A DNA stretch of 64,000 bases from Ascarosepion bandense (taxonomy: Eukaryota > Mollusca > Cephalopoda > Sepiida > Sepiidae): positions 226,001 to 290,000 of the forward strand of contig JBBBDQ010000347.1 in the NCBI GenBank assembly GCA_037127315.1, given 5' to 3'. The position numbers were made by a program, and so were the translations under genes. Positions 54,432 to 64,000 of the stretch are shown one piece after another (position 1 is the stretch's first letter; each line of letters starts with the position of its first letter). Below the pieces are notes generated by a model, which was not told where the DNA came from, searched no databases, and saw only the letters and a list, made by a program, of their open reading frames with translations.

Positions 54432-55530
54432 ATGAATGTTATCTACATTAGTGCAACATTCCTGAAGCATTTCAACCCAGAGATTGGTAAGGCGCGTTAT
54501 GTGGCATTGTATAAATCAAAATATAATTAAATAATACAAAAACTTTCTTTATCTCTCACACGCTGATATTTTAAGGGATATCCGTACGAAATGAAAACAC
54601 TGAGGAAAACGTGTTCTAACTGCATTCAACTTTGGCGCAAGGAATAACCTTGGGGTAGATATAAATTCATCTCTTCACTACACCAGATATGGATTAAATA
54701 GTAGGACTATTATCTGAAAAAACTCATTGTTATCTTCCAGAAAACTTTAATGCAATATTTACTCACGAAAAAGAATTATTCTTGCTCAAAATGAATATTA
54801 TCTACATTAGTGCAACATTCCTGAAGCATTTCAAGCCAGAGATTGGTAAGCCGCGTTATGTGACATTGTATAAATCAAAATATAATTAAATAGTACAAAA
54901 ACTTTCTCTCTTTATATCTCACACGCTGATATTTTAAGGGATATCCGTACGAAATGAAAACACTGAGGAAAGCGGGTTCTAACTGCATTCAACTTTGGCG
55001 CAAGGAATAACCTTGGGGTAGAGATAAATTCATCTCTTCTCTACACCAGATATGGATTAAATAGTAGGACTATTATCTGAAAAAACTCATTGTTATCTTC
55101 CAAAAAACTTTAATGCAATATTTACTCACGAAAAAGAATTATTCTTACAGTTGCTCAAAATGAATATTATCTACATTAGTGCAACATTCCTGAAGCATTT
55201 CAAGCCAGAGATTGGTAAGGCGCGTTATGTGACATTGTATAAATCAAAATATAATTAAATAGTACAAAAACTTTCTCTCTTTATATCTCACACGCTGATA
55301 TTTTAAGGAATATCCGTACGAAATGAAAACACTGAGGAAAGCGGGTTCTAACTGCATTCAACTTTGGCGCAAGGAATAACCTTGGGGTAGAGATAAATTC
55401 ATCTCTCCTCTACACCAGATATGGATTAAATAGTAGGACTATTATCTGAAAAAAACTCATTGTTATCTTCCCAAAAATTTTAATGCAATATTTACTCACG
55501 AAAAAGAATTATTCTTACAGTCGCTCAAAA
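54432..55530. repeat. Three-copy tandem repeat, 359-370-bp unit
   Basis: Units start at 54432, 54791 and 55160 (ATGAATATTATCTACATTAG). Copies 2 and 3 are nearly identical; copy 1 is slightly diverged and lacks a TTACAG. Each unit contains a fossil of SINE A's centre (CCTTGGGGTAGA...TTCATCTCTTC...ATATGGATTAAATAGTAGGAC), so the array was built from DNA that already held a SINE. Confidence 0.93.
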
Positions 55531-56156
55531 TTTTTTTCGTCTTTAAACAAACGGTTAATAAACTTTAAAAGTACAAACCAATATAATATCTCTTCTTACA
55601 TTCTTTTAACATCAGGTTACAATATTTATCGAGAGCTTAACCGTTTGTAAAGGGTTATTTTCTTGTTTGGGATATATATGAAAAGTGCAAAAATATTTCG
55701 TCTGATGCTTATGTGCATTAGGATTTCATAGAAGTAATTTCTTTACGTTAGTGCCACTATGTATGAGCACGAATGATGGATGCAGGAAATTTAATTTTAT
55801 TTATTTATTTTTCTTTTATCTAGGTGATTTAATTCAGATTATTTTTTTTTATCTTTCCGACAATTTCTCATAAGATCAGAGTAACTTATTCTTTATACAA
55901 GAATTGTAGTCCGTCTCGTTACGGTGATAAGCTACTTTTATCAAAAGATAAAACAATTCACAAAGAGGAAAAAGGTTTAGAGCGTGCTATGATCGCAAAG
56001 TCATCAACAGTATCAATTCCACTATTCCTGACCGATTTTCGATTATCACAGTAGGATTTATCTAATGACAAATGTGATGGAAGCAAAAAGATAAATAAAT
56101 AAAAGAAAACGTATTTTAATAAAATCTGCTTGAATATGTATATAATTTCAATATGT
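55531..56156. other. No recognisable gene
   Basis: AT-rich. Confidence 0.5.
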
Positions 56157-56159
56157 ATA

Positions 56160-56354
56160 TTTAGATTAGTTATAAATTAAAATTAATTCCTATGAGCTAA
56201 ATAAGTTAATTTCCTCAGACCACACTATATTTGTTCCATTCGGTATAAATATTTTCCCGGGAACTATATACCGAATGGATCGAATATAGTGTGGTCTGAT
56301 GAAATGAGCTAATTTAGCAGATAGAAATGAATTATAATTTACAACTAATCTAAA
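56160..56354. mobile_element. 195-bp palindromic element (MITE-like)
   Basis: Arms of about 95 bp pair across CCCGGG at 56256-56261. TTAGATTAGTTATAAATT pairs with AATTTACAACTAATCTAA, and CAGACCACACTATATT with AATATAGTGTGGTCTG. The left arm has a few extra bases near the centre. Confidence 0.85.
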
Positions 56355-56484
56355 TAATGTATTGAATTTTTCTTTATAAATATCATATTGCTCTGGGTAA
56401 CTTCCATTGATCTCTCTATACAGTTATAACACTTAATATTTTATACTAAATTACACCTGTTAGAATATCCTCGCCGTTCACGGA

Positions 56485-56554
<70 letters not shown>

Positions 56555-56605
56555 GTGTGTGTGTGTCTCTGTTTGTGTGTCTGTGTGTGTGTGTGTGTGT
56601 GTGTG
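56485..56605. repeat. ATCT then GT microsatellite
   Basis: About 69 bp ATCT repeat followed by interrupted GT repeat. Confidence 0.95.
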
Positions 56606-56624
56606 AATAGAATAAGTAAAGAAC

Positions 56625-56945
56625 CAGTAGGAAAACGTGTCTTTAATCTAACATGTTTCACTTATAACAAGCTTCTTCAGAGATTTATTAAAGTCGATTG
56701 ATTTAAAAATCCATGAAGCAGTATATTGATTGAGGTATACTTTCATTAGCCAGATACGTGACACATGTGATAAAGCAATGGATGAATATTAAATCTAGAA
56801 GAAAAAGCTTGTTGTTAACAATATAATATTGTTTTCCCCTTCTGAAGCAGATCCCTTAATTTATTTAATTATGTTTTCTCCCTATTTTTCTATTTCCCCT
56901 ATTTATTAGGTATTTTTCTTGCTTACTATCATGATATATAATTCA
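56625..56945 (+). repeat. Left arm of a 0.3-kb inverted repeat enclosing the R4 block
   Basis: Its reverse complement matches 61795-62076 along the full length. Landmarks are TATTGATTGAGGTATACTTTC, ATTAAATCTAGAAGAAAAA, GTTAACAATATAATA, TCTGAAGCAGATCCCTTAAT and CCCCTATTTATTA. On the minus strand the segment near 56655-56690 (CTGAAGAAGCTTGTTATAAG, then TGAAAC) resembles PLE hammerhead-like sequence. Confidence 0.85.
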
Positions 56946-56999
56946 TAGTTGTTTATTAGTGTCATTCTTTTTTTCTTCTTCTTCTTTTAATTATTATTA

Positions 57000-57588
57000 T
57001 TTATATTACTATTATTATCATTGTTATGTCATTTTTCATTATGAAATTCTGGTATTGTCGCACTACCTACCAAGTCTGAAGGAAGACCTAAGGCAGGTCG
57101 TGGTGTGTTGTTGTGGCTCTATTTCATGTTTTTTCATATCTCCCTAACATCCCTAGGGTTACATAGACAAAGTTCCTCTTAGTGTGTGGGTTATAATTAA
57201 CAAAACAATTTTTTGTATGTCTCTTTAGCTGGGGTTTCCAGGGATTCTTTCATTATGCTTTTTTGTTCCATTTTTTTTATCATTATGCTTTTTTGTTCCA
57301 TTTTTTATCATTTCAAGTGCACCCACCATCACTGGTATGATACTCCTTTTCAATTTCCATATTTTTTGCTATTTCAATTTCCAGGTCTTTATATTTTGAC
57401 AGCTTTTCGAATTCCTTGGTTGCTATGTTACAATCCGCTGGACAAGTCATGTGAATTAATTTTGGTTTTTAACAATAATATCCGGCCTATTGCTTTAATT
57501 TATCTGTTTGTATAGATGGTGTAATTCCATAGAATGGTAACATCTATTTCTCTAACCTGTGCTTGGTAATGTTTATACCAGTGGTTAT
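57000..57588 (-). mobile_element. R4/Dong-type LINE, 5'-truncated tandem copy
   Basis: Encodes from HWYKHYQAQV-like sequence through the REL-endonuclease start (RPD-like) to the 3' UTR. It retains about 60 bp (57405-57465) between the IIVK and LSKYKD anchors that the long copy lacks. A 37-bp segment (TCATTATGCTTTTTTGTTCC..) is duplicated at 57250-57310. It is 5' truncated exactly where the long copy's TAA tail ends. Confidence 0.85.
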
Positions 57589-57589
57589 T

Positions 57590-60500
57590 TTTTATTACTT
57601 TTATTATTATTATTATGTCATTTTTTATCATATTTCGATTTCTGCTTTGGTCTCACTACCAACCAAGTCTGCGTGGAGGCCTAAAGCAGGTAGTGGCGTG
57701 TTGTTATGACTCCATTTCATGTTTTTCTATCTTCCCTATCATCCCCAGCATTACATAGATAAAGTTTTCCTTAGTGTGTGGGCTGTACTTAATAAGACAA
57801 TTTTTTGTATATCTCTTAAGCTGGGGTTTCCAGGGATTCTTTCAATGTGTTGTTTTGTTCCATTTTTTATCATTCCAAGTGCACCTACTATCACTGGCAC
57901 AACTCTTGTTTTCAATTTCCACATTTTTTCTATTTCAATTTCCAGGTCTTTATATTTTGACAGTTTTTTAACAATAATGTCTGGCCTGTTTGCTTCAATT
58001 TTTCTGTCTGTGTAGATGGTGTAATCCCATAGAATGGTTACATCTTCTATTTCTGTAACCGGTGCTGGATGATGTTCATACCAGTGTTTGTTTACAGATT
58101 TTCCATAATGTTTACACATTGCCCAATGTAAATATTGCCCAACTCTATCGTGGCGATTTTTATATTCGTTTGGGGCAAGCACAGAACAGCCTGAGATTAG
58201 GTGGTCTATTGTTTCTTGGTGTTTATCACAAAACCTGCATTTTGGATCCATATTATTATGCACAATATTTGCCTGAAAGTTTCTCGTGAAAAGACTTTGG
58301 TCTTGTGCTGCAAGTATAAATCCTTCAGTTTCAGACTTTAATCCAGATGCACGTAACCATCGATGAGTATTAACTTTGTCAACATTGGATTTATTGGCAC
58401 GTACTGGATATTGGCCATGCAGAGGTTTGTCTTGCCAGCGCTGTTTCATCTTTTCAAGAGCTTTATCTTTGGCTTTCATTTTCATATATTTTGCCGCAAT
58501 AGTTGGTTCTTGGCTTCTGTTTTGCTTTTCTACAGAATCTACTAACTGTAAGTCTTGTTTGTATTTACTGCCTTCTTTTATTATTGAATATTTTTTCTTT
58601 TTTTCTTCATGTTGCCTTACTAATTGTATCATCCAATCCATTGTTTTTTCTATGTATGTTAGTAAGCCAATAGTTGTTGTCTTGTATGACAATTCCAGCT
58701 GAATAAGACCCCTTCCACCTTCTTTACGGGGTATGTATAGACGGTCTACATCAGCCTTTGGATGATGCATCTTATGCTTAGAAAGAAGCTTTCTTGTTTT
58801 AGCATCCATTCGCCTGATGTCGTTTAGAGTCCAGTTTAAGATGTTGAAGCTATATTGGACAACTGGGATTGCAAGGATATTAATGGCCATAACTCTGTTC
58901 TGTGAATTTAATTCAGTTTTTAATATCATTCGTAGCCTTCTATAGTACTCTTTACGCACTATTTCTTTCATTTTTTTATGGTGAATGTTTTCGCTCTCAT
59001 GTACACCTAGGTATTTATAAGCTTCTTCTGGTTTCAATTCTTTTATTGTTACAGCAGGGTCTAGGCTAATTGAGGATGTTTCTTGCATTGATCCACGTAA
59101 AACTGTAGCTTTAGCACATTTATTCAAATTAAATTTCATTCCAATGTCTTCGCTGAAGCATTTTACAGTTTGCAGAAGACCTTCCAGCTCATTATCATTC
59201 TTAGCATATAACTTTAAGTCACCCATGTAAAATAGATGGCTTATTTTCTTTTGGCCTATTTTATAACCACATTCTGTCTTATTAAGTTGACTGGTTAGTG
59301 CTATTAATGATATGCAGAATAGTAAGGGAGATAAAGAATCACCTTGAAATATACCTCTTTTGATGTTTATTTCATCAGACTTATAGGTTCCATTTATATG
59401 ATTGAGGTAAAGGGTTGTTTTCCATATAGACATGCACTGTTTGATGAAATTGATGATGACGGGCGATATCTTGTATATATTTAAAGTCTTTAAAATCCAG
59501 TCATGTGGCACACTATCGAATGCCTTTTGATAGTCTTTCCAGGCTGTACTAAGATTTTTCTTTGTACTGTAGCAGTTTTCCAGGATCATTTTGTTAATCA
59601 GCAATTGGTCTTTACAACCATAACAGCCACGTTTGCACCCTTTTTGTTCAAGCGGTATCATGTCATTTCTTTCTAAGAATAAATATGTCTGTTTTGTTAA
59701 AATAGATGTTAATAGTTTATATGTTGTCGGAAGACATGTAATTGGTCTGTAGTTTTTCGGGTTTTTTGTGTCACCATTCTTGGATAGAAGAAATGTAATT
59801 CCTTTGGTCATCCATGCAGGAATTTTAGTGGGATCGTCAACCATTTCTTGAAGTTCTTTGGCTAGTTTTTTATGTGCTGCATTTAAATAATTTCGCCAAA
59901 AGTTAGGAATTTTATCTATACCTGGGAATTTCCAATTGTGTGCTTTTTTTAGTGCATATTTAACATCATCTTCTGTAATTCCAGACCATGTCTGTTCGGG
60001 TTTATTTTTCATTCGTTCTATCTCTTGCTTAATCCAATGTACTTCCTTGCTAAGTTCTTTAGGGCAAGCCCATATCTTTTCCCAGAACTGTGTGACTTCT
60101 TCCATTCTGGGGGGTACTGTCACTTCAATTCTTTTTTTACCTATTTCCCTGTAAAATCTCTTTGTATCAGTCTGAAAAATCTTGTTTTCTCTGTAAAATC
60201 TTGCTCTTTTTTCATAGCGTCTTATTCTTTGAGCCTTCAGTTGGATTTTTTGCTTTATTTTTTCTTTATTTGATAAGACGTCATTTTCATTCTTGATGTT
60301 ATATTTTTTTACGGCTCTTCTGCTTTTCCTAGTTCTTACATTTATTCCTCTACTCAGTTCATCCAATATTGATAATTCACTTCTAAGTTGTTCTATTTCT
60401 TTTTCTATTTTTCTTTTCCAAGGTGGAACTTCACGTCTACGATACTGCTTTGTTTTTATTTTGATATTTAATTTTTTGTTGCTGCTGTTGCTGATGCATA

Positions 60501-61560
60501 TATTATTTCGTTAAGATTTGTATGAGGGTCTTCATCCAGTATTGATTTCAGTGCTGCATTGTAGAGTTTAATAGTACGGAGGTTATGTTTTGTTGGTAGT
60601 AATTTTGGGAGCTGTTCACGTTCCTCCATTGTAATATTTTGTATTTGACTTAGATGGTTTTTTATTTCTATCTTGGCTTCCTGTATATTGTTCTTATTTT
60701 CCGTCAAATAATTATCTTCGATGTGTTCTGAACTCGTTTTATTTTTGTCTTTTAACTGACTCAGATCACAACTTTCCAGCACTTTTAAATTCACAGCATT
60801 ATCTTCGCAGTGATTTGCGTGTTTCACGGTTTCTACATTATGACCTGTGGCTTGTTTGATGTTATTACTTTTTATTTCTGATTCCGGTTTCTTTTCATAA
60901 TTTGTTGATTCGTCTCTTCTTGTTACAATTCTTTTAATTTCATTGATTTCAGCCTCTGTCAGTCGGTTATTACGAATAATGTACCTACGTACATTGGCTA
61001 ATTTATTTTCGTCAATATACTTTCTATTTGCTTGACCAACTTTTTTCACGCCAAATGTCATGTTTGGCGAGTCACGTTTTTTTGAGGTTTGAGTAACGCT
61101 TCATGAAATGCAGTCATAACGACTTTGTACTCCTCACGAGACCATTTTATTTTTTCTTTCTTTAAATATACGGTTGTAGATCTAGCTGGTGAATTTTCAG
61201 GACCAACGTTAGGATTATCCTGGTTGTGGGGACCTGAAGATTCATTGTTTGTGTAGGAGTTTGTTCCTATGGCAGATTTTTCGACCTCAGGTAGGTTCCC
61301 TCCTGAAGGACAGGCTCCCTGTTTATCCACTGGAAGAGCCATACTGGACTTTTTATTTCTATTTGTATTTTTCATGTTTTTCCCACGAGTGACGCACGGG
61401 TCCAAAAGTCCACCCAAAGTTGCCCGGCACGTTGGGTAACGGTCTTTTACAAACAGGGTCCCGAAGCCTGTAGGGGATCGTTTGTGACCTCATAACGCAG
61501 TGGCCATTCACTCCTCGGCACGATTAACACCTTGAGTTGCGGGTTGTTGTTCGGAGTTTT
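57590..61560 (-). pseudogene. R4/Dong-type LINE, nearly full length, catalytically dead
   Basis: The N-terminal part at 61417-60468 has a Myb-like helix (WSREEYKVVMTAFHEAL) and ENKLANVRRYIIRNNRL. The main frame of 871 codons is 60366-57751. Its RT runs from YRPITCLPTTYKLL (206) through motif A KDYQKAFDSVPH (277-288), motif B GIFQGDSLSPLLF (338-350) and motif C YMGDLKLYAKN (380-390). The zinc knuckle is C710-C713-H722-C727 and the REL start is NRPDIIVK (793-800). Motif C should read MDD; codon 382 is GGT (59223-59221), a single-base D-to-G change. After residue 800 the endonuclease's second acidic strand is deleted in frame. Frameshifts near 60480 (A run) and 61060 separate what was one frame of about 1,220 codons. 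Both ends lie in TAA-rich sequence. Confidence 0.9.
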
Positions 61561-61794
61561 CCTTCTCCTAAATGGGCTGCCAAGCAACATCTGACATATA
61601 CGCGATTGGAATTCAAGGAGAAAGACGCTGGTTAAAAAAAACAAAAACAAACTTTGGCCTAATTATTATTATTATTATTAACAACATTAATGTTATTATT
61701 ATTTTTAGTTTTATATTTATATATATATTATATTGTTTATTCATTTACTGCTATTTATTATGGTATATCATTTATTATGATATATAATGATATT

Positions 61795-62076
61795 AAGCAA
61801 AAGCAAACGTAATAAATAGGGGTAAAAGGAAAAAATAAAGAGATAATTAAATAAATTAAGGGATCTGCTTCAGAAAAGAAAACACTATTATATTGTTAAC
61901 AGAAACATGTTTTTTCTTCTAGATTAAATATTCATCTATTGTTTTATCACACGTGACACGTATTTGACCAATGAAACTATACCTCAATCAACATACTGTC
62001 TCTTATCAATATAAATCATTTGTCTTAAATAAATCTCTCAAGTAGCTTGTTATGTGAAAGACACTTTTTTCCTACT
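61795..62076 (-). repeat. Right arm of the inverted repeat enclosing the R4 block
   Basis: Reverse complement of 56625-56945 at roughly 80% identity by eye. Between it and the R4 5' end lie TAA/TA-rich bases 61660-61790. Confidence 0.85.
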
Positions 62077-62145
62077 TGAATGAATTCCTACTTGCGCTTT
62101 ACTTATTTTATTCATCTTGTGGGATTCTGATCTATATATCCAGCT

Positions 62146-62150
<5 letters not shown>

Positions 62151-62183
<33 letters not shown>
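62151..62183. repeat. TA microsatellite
   Basis: 33 bp TA repeat. Confidence 0.95.
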
Positions 62184-62188
<5 letters not shown>

Positions 62189-62317
62189 AAAATTTCCAAC
62201 TTTCATCCCCCGCGCGCATGTAGAATCCCACATCAATGAAAAACATTTATCTCGATGAAATCCTGACCAATGAAACGGCCAGAACGACAGAATTTTCCAT
62301 ATATATAGTTTTTTTTT

Positions 62318-62815
62318 TTTTCAATCATTTCACCCCGAGCAAGGCGGAAACGCCACTGATGTGCAGGGAGTTACATAAATGTAAAAAGATTAATTAGAAA
62401 AGAGTGAGGAGTACAAGCTAGTTAGAAAGGAACAATAGAAAGCTGAGAAAGAAGGTGCGATGACAGATAAATGGGTGGAGAAAAAGGGAAGCTTATACAG
62501 GGGAGGGGAGAGAGCTAGAGGCCAGTGGTTAGTAGATGAGTATTAACTTTGCATTTAAATTTCTGGAGGTTGTAGCCGTCAGGAAAGCAAGAATACGGGA
62601 GTGAGTTCCACAGGCGGGAAGTGCGAGAGAGGAAGCTGCAGGAGTAGAATTGTCGGCTGCATTTGGCTAACCTGACTGTGAATGGGTGGGACCCAGTTGC
62701 CAGTCTGGTTGCACGGGTAAACACCTGTTGAGGAGGCATCAGTGACTTAAGCTCATCCGAGCAGAAGCCATGAAAATATTTATAGAAGAGACAGAGGGAG
62801 GTCACATTTCGATAT
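62318..62815 (-). mobile_element. Jockey/CR1-like LINE (family J), short 3' copy
   Basis: Minus frame: RNVTSLCLFYKYFHGFCSDEL, RATRLATGSHPFTV and SRTSRLWNSLPYSCFPDGYN, ending THLLTTGL. The 3' UTR ends in a T/A tract at 62308-62325. The 5' truncation abuts a TA tract at 62816. Confidence 0.85.
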
Positions 62816-62819
62816 ATAT

Positions 62820-63459
62820 ATATATATATGTATGGGTGTGTGTTCGTGGGGTGGATGCCTGTTAATAGAGATATTACTGTGTTTGTAAGCGGAAACAATT
62901 TAGTGGTTACATTATGTTTTATGTGACCCGTGGTTGTTTCGGGACTACGAAAACGCCGGTAGATGCAAACAGTCACACTTTGACTTCACGCAGCATCCTG
63001 CAATTCCAGAGCGAGAGAAGAGAAGTAGAGATTTCCGTCCCCTTTTCTATAATACCACTTTGTATATCGCCATCAAGCGGGTGTTAGAAAAATTATTTTT
63101 GTAGACAATTTGGCATAATCCTACAGTAGCAAGACTCTTTTGATTAATCCGTATTGATACATATCTTAAAAAAGCCAATATCTTTTCTAACATGGGGCAT
63201 CGGTCTATTAATAGATTTTCTTGAAATGAAAATAAGGGATATTTTATGCATCCAATTTCCACAGGTAGAACAGGCTGATATTATTAAAGATTTTAATCTG
63301 TCCCCTGTCCAGACTAATTCAAAACGACCTAATGACATTACTGTCACCATTAAGCTATTCACAACAATGTAGTTATTGCAACACCCCATTTGTTACTGAC
63401 ATGAAACGAAACAAAACGTTGTCGTAGAATATATTGAGACATAAAAATGAATGGATTTT
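62820..63459. other. No recognisable gene
   Basis: Overlapping short frames on both strands at 63144-63389 have no motif and no splice context. Confidence 0.45.
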
Positions 63460-64000
63460 TTTTAATAAGCAGGGGAGAGAAAACAGATAAAATAACTGGG
63501 ACGGGAAGAAAAAGCTTAGGAAATGAAAAGAAAAGAAAGAAAAGAAAAAAAGAAATAAGAGAAAGGAAGAAAAATGTGCGATGGCGGGAACCTTTCAAAA
63601 AAAGAATGAATTTAAAATAAAGAAAGAAAAATCATAAAATAGATAGGAAATAACTAAATTACTATGAGAGAAAAAGAGAAAGATAGGGAAAATGTTTGAT
63701 TGCCTTCGAAATCCTGAAAGAAATCATATAAAACAAAAAATAACTATTATATTAAAATAGAAGGGAAAGGAAAAGGAGCATTTTAGAAGAGGAAAATAAA
63801 TAATTTCAGAAGAATACATGTTGAAAATACTGAAAGAAAGAAAGGAAAAAGGAAAGAAAGAAAGCAAGAAAGAAAGAAAGAATAAATCTTTCAAGAATTA
63901 TTATAGAGAAAAAGAATAAAAACAAAAATAGCAAAAGACGAAATTACTACAAAATATGATGGAATACATAAAGAAAAGGAAAGGAAAGAAAATTACAAGA
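63460..64000. repeat. Polypurine tract, GAAA-rich
   Basis: Plus strand is mostly A and G for 540 bp up to the window edge, with many AAAG/GAAA runs (e.g. 63525-63560, 63835-63890). It can give an apparent Phe/Ser-rich frame on the minus strand that should not be taken as a gene. Confidence 0.85.

Noticed and set aside
57719..58015. Hydrophobic plus-strand frames opposite the R4 element (also 58363-58702 and 59936-60514)
   Set aside because: Antisense shadows of the AT-rich reverse-transcriptase gene; their apparent membrane segments come from Lys/Asn-rich antisense codons.
63359..63598. Phe/Ser-rich minus frame that looks like a membrane protein
   Set aside because: Translation of the polypurine tract.
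1..64000. CRISPR arrays, bacterial operons, riboswitches
   Set aside because: No direct-repeat/spacer arrays of uniform unit and spacer length; introns, SINEs and LINEs show eukaryotic DNA.

Overview
This window is AT-rich, intron- and transposon-dominated animal DNA with no confidently intact host protein gene. The repeat mix (tRNA-derived SINEs with a conserved central domain, BovB-like RTE LINEs, Jockey/CR1-like LINEs, R4/Dong and other REL-endonuclease LINEs, Penelope-like elements, Tc1/mariner remnants, very long TA, GT, CA and ATCT microsatellites) fits a mollusc, most probably a cephalopod such as an octopus. That assignment is inference from repeat style, not from a marker gene.

Layout. 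1-13 kb: a decayed REL-endonuclease LINE, a Penelope-like (PLE) fragment, RTE and Jockey-like LINE tails nested in one another, SINEs, and a 0.5-kb ATCT array. 13.9-15.8 kb: a cluster of small RNA-like units. It holds four copies of a tRNA-headed element carrying a hammerhead ribozyme core (two of them in a head-to-tail dimer with a 301-bp period), a 5S rRNA copy and a SINE, separated by long TA tracts. 16-20 kb: a Tc1 relic, two copies of a hairpin-ended repeat family, SINEs, mariner fragments and an inverted LINE duplication. 21-24 kb (minus strand): a broken, intron-containing gene of a transposase-like family (D, D and E signatures plus a CxxxH motif), split by a LINE. 24-28 kb: very AT-rich DNA with two palindromes. 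28.5-38 kb: the best RTE copy, a PLE-associated inverted-repeat element, and a deeply nested RTE/LINE/SINE/LTR stack. 38.7-41.4 kb: featureless AT-rich DNA. 41-53 kb: more RTE and LINE relics, a 21-bp minisatellite, satellite-like tandem repeats and a PLE GIY-YIG endonuclease. 54.4-55.5 kb: a three-copy tandem repeat. 56.6-62.1 kb: a nearly full-length R4/Dong-type retrotransposon plus a truncated tandem copy, enclosed by 0.3-kb inverted repeats. The end of the window is a polypurine tract.

The most interesting system is the tRNA-promoter plus type I hammerhead ribozyme element (SINE/retrozyme-like), seen in five copies. The core in one copy is exact, and two-position compensatory change in stem I in that copy supports a selected RNA fold. 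Next are the divergent transposase-like gene and the R4 block inside inverted repeats.
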